A DNA stretch of 41,011 bases, from contig JBBSHJ010000020.1 of assembly GCA_038253135.1 (NCBI GenBank), forward strand, positions 1-41,011, in the 5' to 3' direction. The notes beneath the pieces are model-generated. The model saw only the letters and a list, made by a program, of their open reading frames with translations. It searched no databases and was not told where the DNA came from. Each line of letters opens with the position of its first letter. The stretch's first letter is position 1. Below, piece by piece: positions 27,103-35,795 of this stretch. Source of the DNA: JBBSHJ01 sp038253135 (GTDB lineage Bacteria; Actinomycetota; Actinomycetes; Mycobacteriales; QHCD01). The translations under genes were made by a program, and so were the position numbers.

Positions 27103-27156
27103 GTCTCTCCCTCGGCCGGTTGCCGCCAAACGTACTCGCTGCCCGATTCGTCCCGG

Positions 27157-29310
27157 CTACCCGACGGCGGCGAGCGCGAACGGCAGGATCTCGACCGCAC
27201 CCGCGGTACGCAGGGCGGCGCCGGCCACGGTCATCGTCCACCGTGAGTCGACCAGGTCGTCCACGAGGAGCACCGGCCCGTCGAGCTCGGCCAGCCGGCG
27301 CGCCATGGCCTCGGGTACGGCGATGCGTTGCCACAGCCCGGCCAGGCGATAGGCCGAGTTGCCGCCGGCCGATCCGCTCGGCCCGCCGTCGACGAGGGCG
27401 AGGGATCCGAGGTCGATCAGCCGCCCACACGTCGCGAGGTGCTCGGCGACCGAGCGGACCAGCTGCGGGCGCCGGCGTGACGGGACCGAGACGACGGCCA
27501 CCGGCCGTTGCTCCCAGGGCCATTCGCGCAGGACGTCGATGCCGACCGCCAAGAGGTTGTCCGGGGCCGGGCCGTCGGTGGCGGCCGGCTGCGGCGGAGC
27601 GGCGGAGTCGGTATCGCCGGGTCGCTGCGCGAGCAGCTCCCGCAGCCGTTGCCCCCAGCCCAGGTCGGTCAGCCGGGCGATGCAGCGTCCCTCGGCGCTG
27701 ATCAGCTCGGGTCCGAGCCGGCCCTTGACGTCGACGCCGAGCCGGTCCACGCCGGTCGGCCACTGCGTGCGCGGCTCGATCGGCACTCCGACCTGCCGAA
27801 GGGTGCGCGCCGCCATTTCGACGGCGGGCTCGGGCACGGTCGCGTCGTACCATGCACCGGCGCAGACATCGCACCGTCCGCACGGGGCCGCGGTCTCGTC
27901 GTCCAGGCACTGCTGCAGGAACGCCATCCGGCACGCGCCACCGGTGACGAACCCCCGCATCGCCTCCTGCTCGGCGACACGGGCGGCGGCCACGCGTTCA
28001 TAACGCTCGGCGTCATAGACCCACTCCGCCCCGGTCGATTCCCAGCCGCCACCGACCCGGCGGCAGGCGCCGTCGGCCGCGAGCACCTTGAGCAGCAACT
28101 CCAGTCGGGTCCGCCGCACGTCCACTCTGGCCTCCAGGGCCGGCGTGGAGAGCGGGCGCCCGCTCTCCCCCAGCACCTGCAGCACGGCCGCCGCATCGCG
28201 CCGCGACGGCATGCTGGCGGTCGCGAAATAGGCCCAGATCTCGCGGTCCTCGCTCCCGGGAAGCAGCAATACGTCGGCCCGCTCGGTCGCTCGCCCGGCC
28301 CGCCCGACCTGCTGGTAGTAGGCGATCGGGGAGGCTGGCGCACCGAGGTGCACGACAAAACCGAGGTCGGGCTTGTCGAACCCCATTCCCAGCGCGGAGG
28401 TTGCGACCAACGCCTTCACCTCGTTGGCCAGCAGCGCCCGCTCGAGCCGCTCGCGCTGCTCGGGATCGGTGCGCCCGGTGTAGGCGGCCACCCCGTGTCC
28501 CGCCTCCCGGAGCAGCCCGGCGAGATCCTCCGCGGCCGAGACGGTCAGCGTGTAGACGATGCCGCTGCCGGAGAAATCGTCCAGGTGCGCGGCCAGCCAC
28601 GCCAGCCGTTGCTGCGGGGCCGGCAGCTCGAGCACGCCGAGCCGCAAGCTGGCCCGCGCGAGCGGGCCGCGGACGACCGACACCGGCGCGGACGCACCGG
28701 CCCGCAGCTGCTCGCCGACGTCGGTGACGACCCGCGCGTTGGCGGTCGCCGTGGTGGCAAGGACGGGTGTGCCGGTCGCTACGGCATCGAGCAGATCGCG
28801 GATGCGCCGATAATCGGGCCGGAAGTCGTGCCCCCAGTCCGAGATGCAATGAGCCTCGTCGACGACCAGCATCCCGATCCGCGGCAGCAGGCCGGGCAGG
28901 GATTCGTCGCGAAAACGCGGGCTGGCCAGCCGCTCCGGGCTGATCAGCAGGACATCGACCGCGTCCGACCTGATCAATTCCTCGATGTCGCGCCATTCCT
29001 GCGCGTTGGCCGAATTCAACGTGACGGCGCGCACGCCGGCGCGCCCGGCCGCCGCGATCTGATCCCGCATCAGCGCCAGCAGCGGGGAGACGATCACGGT
29101 CGGTCCCGAGCCGCGGGCGCGCAGCAGCGCCGTCGCGACGAAGTAGACCGCCGATTTGCCCCACCCGGTCCGCTGCACGACCAGCACCCGCTGGCGGCGG
29201 TCGACGAGCGCGTCGATCGCCTCGAACTGGTGCTCGTGGAACTCGGCGCCGGGATTGGCGACCAGCGTGCGCAGCACGCCGAGGGCCTCGTCGTACAGCT
29301 CATCGGACAT
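27157..29310 (-). CDS. recQ: RecQ-family DNA helicase with C-terminal phosphoribosyltransferase-like domain
   Basis: The protein has 717 residues. RecQ motifs present: VVQRTGWGKS (motif I, residues 44-53), VSPLLALMRDQ, VVDEAHCISDWGHDFRPDY (motif II and aromatic loop), ATTATANARV and QQVGRAGR. Zinc-binding Cys follow in GGACRMAFLQQC and CGRCDVC. There is no HRDC domain; instead the last 130 residues end in VLLVDDLVDSRWT (residues 680-692), the PRPP-binding loop of phosphoribosyltransferases. RecQ unwinds DNA 3' to 5' during recombination repair. Whether the tail is catalytic or regulatory is unknown. ATG at 29310 is preferred; a TTG three codons upstream is the alternative. No clear RBS precedes it. 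Confidence 0.92.
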   Translation of the reverse strand: MSDELYDEALGVLRTLVANPGAEFHEHQFEAIDALVDRRQRVLVVQRTGWGKSAVYFVATALLRARGSGPTVIVSPLLALMRDQIAAAGRAGVRAVTLNSANAQEWRDIEELIRSDAVDVLLISPERLASPRFRDESLPGLLPRIGMLVVDEAHCISDWGHDFRPDYRRIRDLLDAVATGTPVLATTATANARVVTDVGEQLRAGASAPVSVVRGPLARASLRLGVLELPAPQQRLAWLAAHLDDFSGSGIVYTLTVSAAEDLAGLLREAGHGVAAYTGRTDPEQRERLERALLANEVKALVATSALGMGFDKPDLGFVVHLGAPASPIAYYQQVGRAGRATERADVLLLPGSEDREIWAYFATASMPSRRDAAAVLQVLGESGRPLSTPALEARVDVRRTRLELLLKVLAADGACRRVGGGWESTGAEWVYDAERYERVAAARVAEQEAMRGFVTGGACRMAFLQQCLDDETAAPCGRCDVCAGAWYDATVPEPAVEMAARTLRQVGVPIEPRTQWPTGVDRLGVDVKGRLGPELISAEGRCIARLTDLGWGQRLRELLAQRPGDTDSAAPPQPAATDGPAPDNLLAVGIDVLREWPWEQRPVAVVSVPSRRRPQLVRSVAEHLATCGRLIDLGSLALVDGGPSGSAGGNSAYRLAGLWQRIAVPEAMARRLAELDGPVLLVDDLVDSRWTMTVAGAALRTAGAVEILPFALAAVG

Positions 29311-29318
29311 GGTAGGCA

Positions 29319-29324
29319 ACGATA
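29319..29324 (-). promoter_or_regulatory. Candidate -10 element for recQ (leaderless start)
   Basis: TATCGT on the minus strand lies 8 bases before the recQ ATG. No purine-rich RBS occurs between it and the start codon, so transcription may begin at or next to the ATG. Confidence 0.35.
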
Positions 29325-29556
29325 GGCACTCCGTCCGACACGGCGCCGCGACCGTGCACAGGAGCGGATCGACGCCGTACGCCGCCGGATCCGGTCAGGC
29401 GGGCGCGGTCGTTCTTTGCGATCATCGACATCCGGCCGTACGGTCGTGCGCGGGGCTCGCCTCATCGACCCAGATCGTTTCGGTCCAGCCGGAACACGGT
29501 GCCATCGCACTTCGTCGGCGGCAATCGACGGTCGGCGCAATCGAAGGAGAGAGCAG

Positions 29557-31767
29557 ATGCAGGCTCGCACGACTCGTCGCACCTTCCTTTACGGATCAGC
29601 ACTCGTGGCCGGCGCGGTGTCGCTCGAGGCGTGCTCGAGCAAGTCGAGCACCAAGGGCGCGAAGCCGGCCGGCGGCGGAGCCACCACCTCCGGTGGCCCG
29701 TCCGCACCGGGCGGGTCGAGCCACGCCGGCGCGGTCAGCAAGGCACCGACGAGCTCGAAGGACCTCGGCGCCACGCAGGGGTCGCACACGCAGATGACGG
29801 TGCCGGCCAAGTTCAACGAGCCCGAGGCGTTGAAGCCGGAGGTCACCGCGGGCCGGCTCCCGCCGGTCGGCAAGCGGCTGCCCGCTACGCCGTACGTCAT
29901 GCCGCACAAGTGGGTCAAGGCCGGCAAGTACGGCGGTGTGCTGAACATGTACACGTTCTCCAGCCAGGGCACGGCCAAGGCCGACTCCAACCGGGAGTTC
30001 TTCTATGGCCACTCGATCCTGCGCTGGCTGAACGACGGCCTGGACATCGTCGGCGGGCTGGCCGAGAAGTGGTCCTCGAACAGGGACGCCTCGGTCTGGA
30101 CCTTCAAGTTCCGCCCGGGCCTGAAGTGGTCGGACGGCACGGACTGGTCGACCGATGACATCCTGTTCTGGTGGGAGGACATCGTCCTGCCGGGCCATGA
30201 CGCCCAGACGCCGCCGGCGGACTGCCGGTCCGGCAAGGGCACGGTGGCCAAGATCACGGCGCCGGACAAGCTGACCCTGCGGATCGCCTTCGACTCGCCG
30301 GCGCCGGTGACCGGCGATCACCTGGCGACCTATGTCAACGGTGCCCTCGGGCGCAACGGCCCGGCATGGATGCACCCCAAGCACTACCTCAAGGCGTTCC
30401 ACCCGAAGTACAACAAGTCCGTGCCGAAGAGCTGGGACACCGTCGGCGGGCTGTGGGAGCGCAAGGCCGACTGGATGCAGAACCCCGACTGTCCGACCAT
30501 GAACGGTTTCAAGACCAAGTCGTTCAGCGCCGGCTCGGGTGTCGTGCTCGAGCGCAACCCGTACTACTACGCGGTGATGCCCAACGGCGATCAGCTGCCG
30601 TATCTCGACACCGTCAATATCGCCACGGTGCAGGACGCCAACGTCGGCAAGCTCGGGCTGCAGCAGGGCAAGTACGACTTCTGCATGGGTTACTTCGGCC
30701 AGATCGCCCTGTCCGACGTGCAGACCCTGCAGGCGTCCAAGGACAAGGCGCAGACCGAGGTCCTGCTCTGGGACAGCGGCTCGGGCACCGGTTCGATCTT
30801 CTTCCTCAACTACGACTATCCCGATGACGAGATCCGCTCGGTCTTCCGCGACAAGCGATTCCGGCAGGCTCTCTCGCACGGCTTCAACCGCGCCGACGCC
30901 AACAAGTCGTTGTATTTCAACCTCGCCGAGCCGACAACCGGCATCCAGAGCCCCAAGTCCCAGGAATGCGTCGCTTCCGCCGAGGGTAAGACGATGTGCC
31001 AGCAGTGGCGCGACTCCTACAAGACGTACGACGTCGACAAGGCCAACGGCCTACTCGACTCGGTGGGTATGAAAAAAGGTGGTAACGGGCACCGCACGCT
31101 GCCGTCGGGGAAGAAGTTCGTGCTCAACCTCGACTATTCCAGCGATATCTCGACCACCGAGGCGGCCAAGGACGACCAGCTCGTCTCGGACTGGAAGAAG
31201 ATCGGCATCAATGCGCGCCGCAACCCGATCACGCCGCAGGCGTACGGCGACATGTGGACCGCCGGCAAGCTGATGTCGCACACCAACTGGGAGTGCAGCG
31301 GCGCCCCTAACCACCTGGTCCAGGCAACGTGGCTGCTCCCGCTCGAGTCCAGCCGCTGGTCACCACTGGAAGGGGCCTACTACACGGCCCGCGGCACGTC
31401 GAAGGAGAAATCCGAGCAGAACGTGGATCCGTGGAAGCGGAACCCACCGCGGATCGCGCCGGAGAAGGGCGGGCCGATCGCCAAGCTGTGGGATATCTAT
31501 GCCAAGGCGATCGTCGAACCGGACGAGATGAAGCGGACGAAGTACGTCTTCGAGATCATCAAGGTGCACATCTCGGACGGCCCGTTCTTCCAGGGCACCG
31601 CGGAGAACTTCCCGCAGGTGGTGATCGCCAAGAAGGCACTGCAGAACGTCCCGAGGAAGGAAAGCCTCGCCCAAGGTGGCTACGTCAACCCGTGGAACCA
31701 TCCGACACCGGCCGTCTACGATCCCGAGACATTCTGCTGGGATGACCCGAGCCAGCACTCGGCCTAA
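29557..31767 (+). CDS. ABC transporter substrate-binding lipoprotein, solute-binding family 5
   Basis: The protein has 736 residues. The N-terminus combines a twin-arginine motif (TTRRTFLYG, R7-R8) with a lipobox SLEAC (C26), so it should be a Tat-exported, lipid-anchored protein. A Gly/Ser/Thr linker follows. The binding domain shows GGLAEKWSSNRDASVWTFKF and GLKWSDGTDWSTDDILFWWED, the hallmark SBP_bac_5 (peptide/nickel/oligosaccharide) region. It is larger than the usual 500-600 residues of the family. ATG at 29557 follows AAGGAGAG. No permease or ATPase gene lies nearby, so its partners are elsewhere. It converges on the sulfatase and Gfo/Idh operon and may supply its substrate (inference). 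Confidence 0.9.
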   Translation: MQARTTRRTFLYGSALVAGAVSLEACSSKSSTKGAKPAGGGATTSGGPSAPGGSSHAGAVSKAPTSSKDLGATQGSHTQMTVPAKFNEPEALKPEVTAGRLPPVGKRLPATPYVMPHKWVKAGKYGGVLNMYTFSSQGTAKADSNREFFYGHSILRWLNDGLDIVGGLAEKWSSNRDASVWTFKFRPGLKWSDGTDWSTDDILFWWEDIVLPGHDAQTPPADCRSGKGTVAKITAPDKLTLRIAFDSPAPVTGDHLATYVNGALGRNGPAWMHPKHYLKAFHPKYNKSVPKSWDTVGGLWERKADWMQNPDCPTMNGFKTKSFSAGSGVVLERNPYYYAVMPNGDQLPYLDTVNIATVQDANVGKLGLQQGKYDFCMGYFGQIALSDVQTLQASKDKAQTEVLLWDSGSGTGSIFFLNYDYPDDEIRSVFRDKRFRQALSHGFNRADANKSLYFNLAEPTTGIQSPKSQECVASAEGKTMCQQWRDSYKTYDVDKANGLLDSVGMKKGGNGHRTLPSGKKFVLNLDYSSDISTTEAAKDDQLVSDWKKIGINARRNPITPQAYGDMWTAGKLMSHTNWECSGAPNHLVQATWLLPLESSRWSPLEGAYYTARGTSKEKSEQNVDPWKRNPPRIAPEKGGPIAKLWDIYAKAIVEPDEMKRTKYVFEIIKVHISDGPFFQGTAENFPQVVIAKKALQNVPRKESLAQGGYVNPWNHPTPAVYDPETFCWDDPSQHSA

Positions 31768-31802
31768 CCTCGCGCACTTGAGGATCGGCGCCTCGGCACG
31801 GA

Positions 31803-32879
31803 TCAGCCCTCGACCCGCACGGCCTGCGCCGCCGCGGTGAGGCAGAGCTCGGCGGCGGCGAAGGCATGGGCCTGGGTCATGGCCCGCTCGGTGTCCTCGA
31901 GGATGTCGAGGATGAGCGCGCCGAAGAAGGGGTAGCCGACCTGGCCACTAACCGGGAGGTGGTGCTCGCCGCCCTTGTCGACCAGGTAGACGTGATCGCC
32001 GGTCGGCTCCCGGGCCACGTCGATGTACTTGCGCAGCTCGATGTAGCCGTCGGTGCCGAGGATGACGGTGCGGCCGTCGCCCCAGGTGCCGAGCCCGTCG
32101 GGGGTGAACCAGTCGACCCGGCAATAGCCGGCCACGGCGTTGGCGAGGACGACGTTGACGTCGCCGAAGTCCTCGAAGGTCGGGTGCTCCTTGTGCGCGT
32201 AGTTGGCGACCCGCGCGGATGTGATGGTCGCCTCGTCGCTGCCGCCGAAGAAGAGGACCTGCTCGAGTTGGTGGCTGCCGATGTCACAGAGGATCCCGCC
32301 AAAACGCTCCCGCTCCCAGAACCACGGCGGACGGGACGCGGCCTGCAACCGGTGCGGGCCGGTCCCCATGACGTGCACGACCCGGCCGATCGCGCCGTTC
32401 GCGATCAGCTGCCCGGCATAGACCGCGCTCTCCACGTGCAGACGCTCGCTGTAGTACACGGCGTACTTCCGGCCCGTGGAGGCGACGCCGGCGCGGGCCT
32501 GCGCCAGCTGGTCCAGGGTCGTCATCGGCGGCTTGTCGGCGAAGTAATGCTTGCCGTGGTCCATGACCCGCAAGCCGAGTGCGACCCGGTCGGCGGGCAC
32601 GGCGGCGCCGGCGACCAGCTGGACGGAGGCGTCCTGAAGCACGGCATCCTCGGACGGGGCCGCCTCGACGCCGGGGTAGCGGTGGACGAACGACGCCACC
32701 TTCAAGGGGTCGGGGTCGTAGACCCAGCGCAGCTGCCCGCCGGCATCAATGAGGCCGTTGCACATGCCGAAGATGTGGCCGTGGTCGAGGCCGGCCGCGG
32801 CGAACACGAAATCCCCCGGCGAACAGACCGGCGCGGGCCGGCCGTCCGGTGCGTAATTCATCCCGTCGTTGCTGGGCAC
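31803..32879 (-). CDS. Gfo/Idh/MocA family oxidoreductase with DKP in place of EKP (operon gene 3)
   Basis: The protein has 358 residues. The fold is Gfo/Idh: VFAAAGLDHGHIFGM at the nucleotide-binding strand, then FADKPPMTT, where the usual E-K-P is D-K-P (the Lys is kept), and CDIGSHQLEQVLFF with an intact D-x-G-x-H. The binding loop lacks the standard GxGxxG, as in several sugar-acting members. The GTG at 32879 is chosen over an ATG nine codons upstream because AAGGAG sits 6 bases before it. It is the last gene of the sulfatase operon, 58 bases after gene 2. The substrate is unknown; the pairing with a sulfatase suggests a desulfated sugar or cyclitol. Confidence 0.87.
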   Translation of the reverse strand: MPSNDGMNYAPDGRPAPVCSPGDFVFAAAGLDHGHIFGMCNGLIDAGGQLRWVYDPDPLKVASFVHRYPGVEAAPSEDAVLQDASVQLVAGAAVPADRVALGLRVMDHGKHYFADKPPMTTLDQLAQARAGVASTGRKYAVYYSERLHVESAVYAGQLIANGAIGRVVHVMGTGPHRLQAASRPPWFWERERFGGILCDIGSHQLEQVLFFGGSDEATITSARVANYAHKEHPTFEDFGDVNVVLANAVAGYCRVDWFTPDGLGTWGDGRTVILGTDGYIELRKYIDVAREPTGDHVYLVDKGGEHHLPVSGQVGYPFFGALILDILEDTERAMTQAHAFAAAELCLTAAAQAVRVEG

Positions 32880-32885
32880 GGTGCG

Positions 32886-32891
32886 CTCCTT
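32886..32891 (-). promoter_or_regulatory. Ribosome-binding site that decides the GTG start of the DKP-type Gfo/Idh gene
   Basis: AAGGAG on the minus strand is 6 bases before the GTG at 32879, and lies downstream of the alternative ATG at 32906, so it can only serve the GTG. Confidence 0.7.
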
Positions 32892-32937
32892 ATCAATGGG
32901 TGCCATCGAGCCGCCATTGACCGAGTGGTGCCGCGGC

Positions 32938-34107
32938 TCATGTCGTCCGGCCGGTGGTGGTGATCGAGTTGTCGGCGAATTCCGTCACCGAGGCCGACTT
33001 CTCGTAAAAATGCGGGGCCCGCTCGAGCAGCCCCGCCTTGGTGTAGAAGGGATCAGCCGGCCCGATCGGCAGGGATACCGGAGCGCGGGTGATGGCCGAG
33101 GCGTAGATGCCGGTGATGATCTCGATGGTCTTGCGGCCCTCGTGACCGTCGATGAGCGGAGAGCGGCCGGTCTCGAGGACTCTGAGCACGTCGTCGATCT
33201 GGCCGGTGTGCGCTTCGTGCACGAGCGGCGGCAATCCGTCGCAGTACGCCGTGAGCTCGTGTTCGAGGGTCTCGTTCCGGTCGGGGAAGCCGTTGGCCCG
33301 AGAGGTGGACGCGTAGACGTCCCACGGCGAGGCGACCTTGGCCCGCTCGGTCTGGAAGACGATCTGCTGGTCCTGCCCGTGGTGGATCACCGAGCTGGTG
33401 AGCTGGCCGATGGCGCCCGATCCGAAGCGCATGGCGGCGACCGAGACGTCCTCGACCTCGGCGTTGTCGTGGGCCGTATTGGCCATCATGGCCTGGATCT
33501 CGACCGGCGAGCCGGCCATCCACTGCAGCGCGTCGATGTGATGGACGGCGTGGTTGAGGGTCGGGCCGCCGCCCTCGGTCTCCCAGGTTCCGCGCCACCA
33601 GAGGTCGTAATAGCGCTGGCCCCGCCACCAATACGAGTCGACCTGAGCGTGCAACACCCGGCCGGCGAGCCCGGCGTCGAGCAGCCGCTTGAGCCGCATC
33701 ATCGGCGTGCGGAACCGGTTCTGAGCGACGATCGACAGCAGCTTGCCGCTCGACTCGGCCGCCGCCGTCATGGCATCGCACTCCTCGAGCGAGGCGGCCA
33801 TCGGCTTCTCCCCCAAGACGTTGACGCCGCCCTGGAGCAGGCCGATCTCGATCTCGGCGTGGGTGCCCGGCGGCGTGGCGACGGAGGCCAGATCGACACC
33901 AACATCGAGACGCACACCGCCCTCGAGGAGCCGCCGGTAGTCACCGAAGACGGCGGCATCCAGGTCGTACTTCGCCTTCTGGCGCTCGGCCCTCTCCGGA
34001 TCGATGTCGACCAGCGCGACGATGCGGCAGCGATCGGGAAAGGCCAGGTAGGCCTCGATGTGGCTGCTCGAGATGGCGCCGGTGCCGACGACGGCGACGT
34101 TGATCAA
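32938..34107 (-). CDS. Gfo/Idh/MocA family oxidoreductase (operon gene 2)
   Basis: The protein has 389 residues. INVAVVGTGAISSSHIEAYL is a classic GxGxxG nucleotide-binding start, and GEKPMAAS carries the catalytic Lys. The C-terminal motif reads LNHAVHHIDALQW, with Asn replacing the usual Asp of D-x-x-x-H but the His kept. The start is a TTG at 34107, preceded by GAGGAGAGG about 9 bases away; this TTG overlaps the sulfatase stop (TTGA), so translation is probably coupled. Such enzymes dehydrogenate inositols or sugars in many actinobacterial catabolic operons. Position between a sulfatase and another Gfo/Idh implies sequential steps on one substrate. Confidence 0.9.
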   Translation of the reverse strand: MINVAVVGTGAISSSHIEAYLAFPDRCRIVALVDIDPERAERQKAKYDLDAAVFGDYRRLLEGGVRLDVGVDLASVATPPGTHAEIEIGLLQGGVNVLGEKPMAASLEECDAMTAAAESSGKLLSIVAQNRFRTPMMRLKRLLDAGLAGRVLHAQVDSYWWRGQRYYDLWWRGTWETEGGGPTLNHAVHHIDALQWMAGSPVEIQAMMANTAHDNAEVEDVSVAAMRFGSGAIGQLTSSVIHHGQDQQIVFQTERAKVASPWDVYASTSRANGFPDRNETLEHELTAYCDGLPPLVHEAHTGQIDDVLRVLETGRSPLIDGHEGRKTIEIITGIYASAITRAPVSLPIGPADPFYTKAGLLERAPHFYEKSASVTEFADNSITTTGRTT

Positions 34108-35609
34108 GGCTGGGACCTCTCCTCGGGTGCGGGGCGATGGGACCGATCAGGGTCGAGTGAGCTCAATGCGGCGTCATAGCTCTTGCCGCCGACATCGAGC
34201 ATGGAGGTCATCCAGTGATAGAAATTGTCCCCGCGCTCGCGCAGTGCCGCATAGAGCCGGCGGGTCAGATCGAGCCGGATCTCCTGGTACGCCGGCGATT
34301 CATAGATGTTGCGCAGTTCGTCAGGGTCCAGCTCCAGGTCGTACAACTCGTTGACGTCAGCCGGGTTGATGATCAATTTGTGGCGCGCCGTGCGCAACAT
34401 CCGCTGCGGGTAAGGGAAGTGGTGCCCGTGGAATTCCCCGACGAAATCCGGGCGCCAATCCGCCGGGTGCTCGCCGCGGAGCAGTGGCACCAGGCTCCGT
34501 CCGTCGTAATGGTCCGGCACTGCGGCACCGGCCAGATCGGCGAAGGTCGCCGTCAGATCGGTGATGGTGGTGATCCCCCGCGCGACATTTCCAGCCGGCC
34601 CGCCGGGGATCCTTCCCAGCATGGGGATCCGGTAGATGTCGTCGTACATCGCCGGGCCCTTGTCGTGCAGGCGGTGCGCGCCGGTGAACTCGCCATGGTC
34701 GGCCGAGAAGAAGACCGCGGAATCGTCCGAGACCTCATCCAACCGATCGAGGACGCGGCCGATCTCCGCGTCGATCATGCTGACGTAGCCCCAGTACGCC
34801 GCCGTCAGCTCCCGCCAGGTCTTCTCGCCGAGGCTGTCGACCGCCCAATGCTGCGAGTAGTGCCGCTGCACCATCGGTTTCCCGGCGAACGTCTCCGCCA
34901 TCGACGCCGGGAGCACGACGTCCTTGGCGTCGTACCGGTGGTACCACTCCGCCGGCAGGCAATACGGCAGATGCGGGCCGAAGACATGCAGCGCGAGGAA
35001 GAACGGCCGGCCGGTATGCGCGGCGGCCAGGATCTGCTCGATGGCGAGATCGGCGAGGAAATGCTCGAACGTCGATTCCGTCGGCCCGTCCAGGATTCCG
35101 GCGAGGAGATTGCCCGGCTCACCGTTCGGGAACACCCCGCGGATCTCGCGCTGCAGCTGATAGCCCGGCAACCCTCGTTCGTGCAGATAGCGCAGGTACG
35201 CCGGGTGGTCGACCGGGTTGCCCCAGCCGACGAAATGCTCGCCCGTGAAGCCGAAATCGGCCGGGCCGCGCTCGCGGCCGACGTGCCATTTCCCTACGTG
35301 ATGGCAGTCGTATCCCCACCGGGCCAGCAGGGCGGAGAACGGGGCGAATTCGTCGCCGAGCTCCTCACGGTAGCCGACGTTGCGCTCGAAATTCGCCAGC
35401 AACTTGTGCCGGAAGGGCGCAACCCCCGTCACCAGGCTCGCCCGCGTCGGCGTGCAGATCGCGCTCGGGGTGAAGGCCGCGTCGAACCGCGTTCCGGAGG
35501 CGGCCAGCCGGTCGAGGGCCGGAGTCCTGCAGACCCGCGCGCCATAGCATCCCAGCGTGTCTCGTCGATGCTGATCGGTCATGATCAGGACGATGTTCGG
35601 CCGGCTCAC
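34104..35609 (-). CDS. Type I sulfatase (formylglycine-dependent; operon gene 1)
   Basis: The protein has 501 residues. PNIVLIMTDQHRRDTLGCYG contains the N-terminal metal-binding Asp; CTPTR (C52) is the C-x-P-x-R signature whose Cys is converted to formylglycine; VGKWHVG and FFSADHGEFTGAHRLHDKGP supply further active-site residues. There is no signal peptide, so it appears cytosolic, and substrate must be imported. The sulfatase family covers choline sulfate and sulfated sugars; specificity cannot be told. The GTG at 35609 is preferred over an upstream ATG (35645) because GGAGGAG lies 6 bases before it. No formylglycine-generating enzyme gene is in the window. It opens the operon and is divergent from the secreted EEP gene. 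Confidence 0.92.
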   Translation of the reverse strand: MSRPNIVLIMTDQHRRDTLGCYGARVCRTPALDRLAASGTRFDAAFTPSAICTPTRASLVTGVAPFRHKLLANFERNVGYREELGDEFAPFSALLARWGYDCHHVGKWHVGRERGPADFGFTGEHFVGWGNPVDHPAYLRYLHERGLPGYQLQREIRGVFPNGEPGNLLAGILDGPTESTFEHFLADLAIEQILAAAHTGRPFFLALHVFGPHLPYCLPAEWYHRYDAKDVVLPASMAETFAGKPMVQRHYSQHWAVDSLGEKTWRELTAAYWGYVSMIDAEIGRVLDRLDEVSDDSAVFFSADHGEFTGAHRLHDKGPAMYDDIYRIPMLGRIPGGPAGNVARGITTITDLTATFADLAGAAVPDHYDGRSLVPLLRGEHPADWRPDFVGEFHGHHFPYPQRMLRTARHKLIINPADVNELYDLELDPDELRNIYESPAYQEIRLDLTRRLYAALRERGDNFYHWMTSMLDVGGKSYDAALSSLDPDRSHRPAPEERSQP

Positions 35610-35615
35610 CGCGGG

Positions 35616-35622
35616 CTCCTCC
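35616..35622 (-). promoter_or_regulatory. Ribosome-binding site that decides the GTG start of the sulfatase
   Basis: GGAGGAG on the minus strand with 6-base spacing to the GTG at 35609. It lies inside the longer open frame that begins at 35645. Confidence 0.7.
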
Positions 35623-35795
35623 GTAGAGCGATCGGGTCGGACCACTATCTCCTACCGGTCGGCGCGGCACGGACGCCGGGCGGCCCGCCGGGGACCGGAT
35701 GTGGACGCCGCTCGCCCCCGAAGGGCGGTTGCGGGGCGTGAATCGGGTCCACCACACTGTGCGCCGATGCCGGGCGGTCGAGCAGAGGAGTCCCC

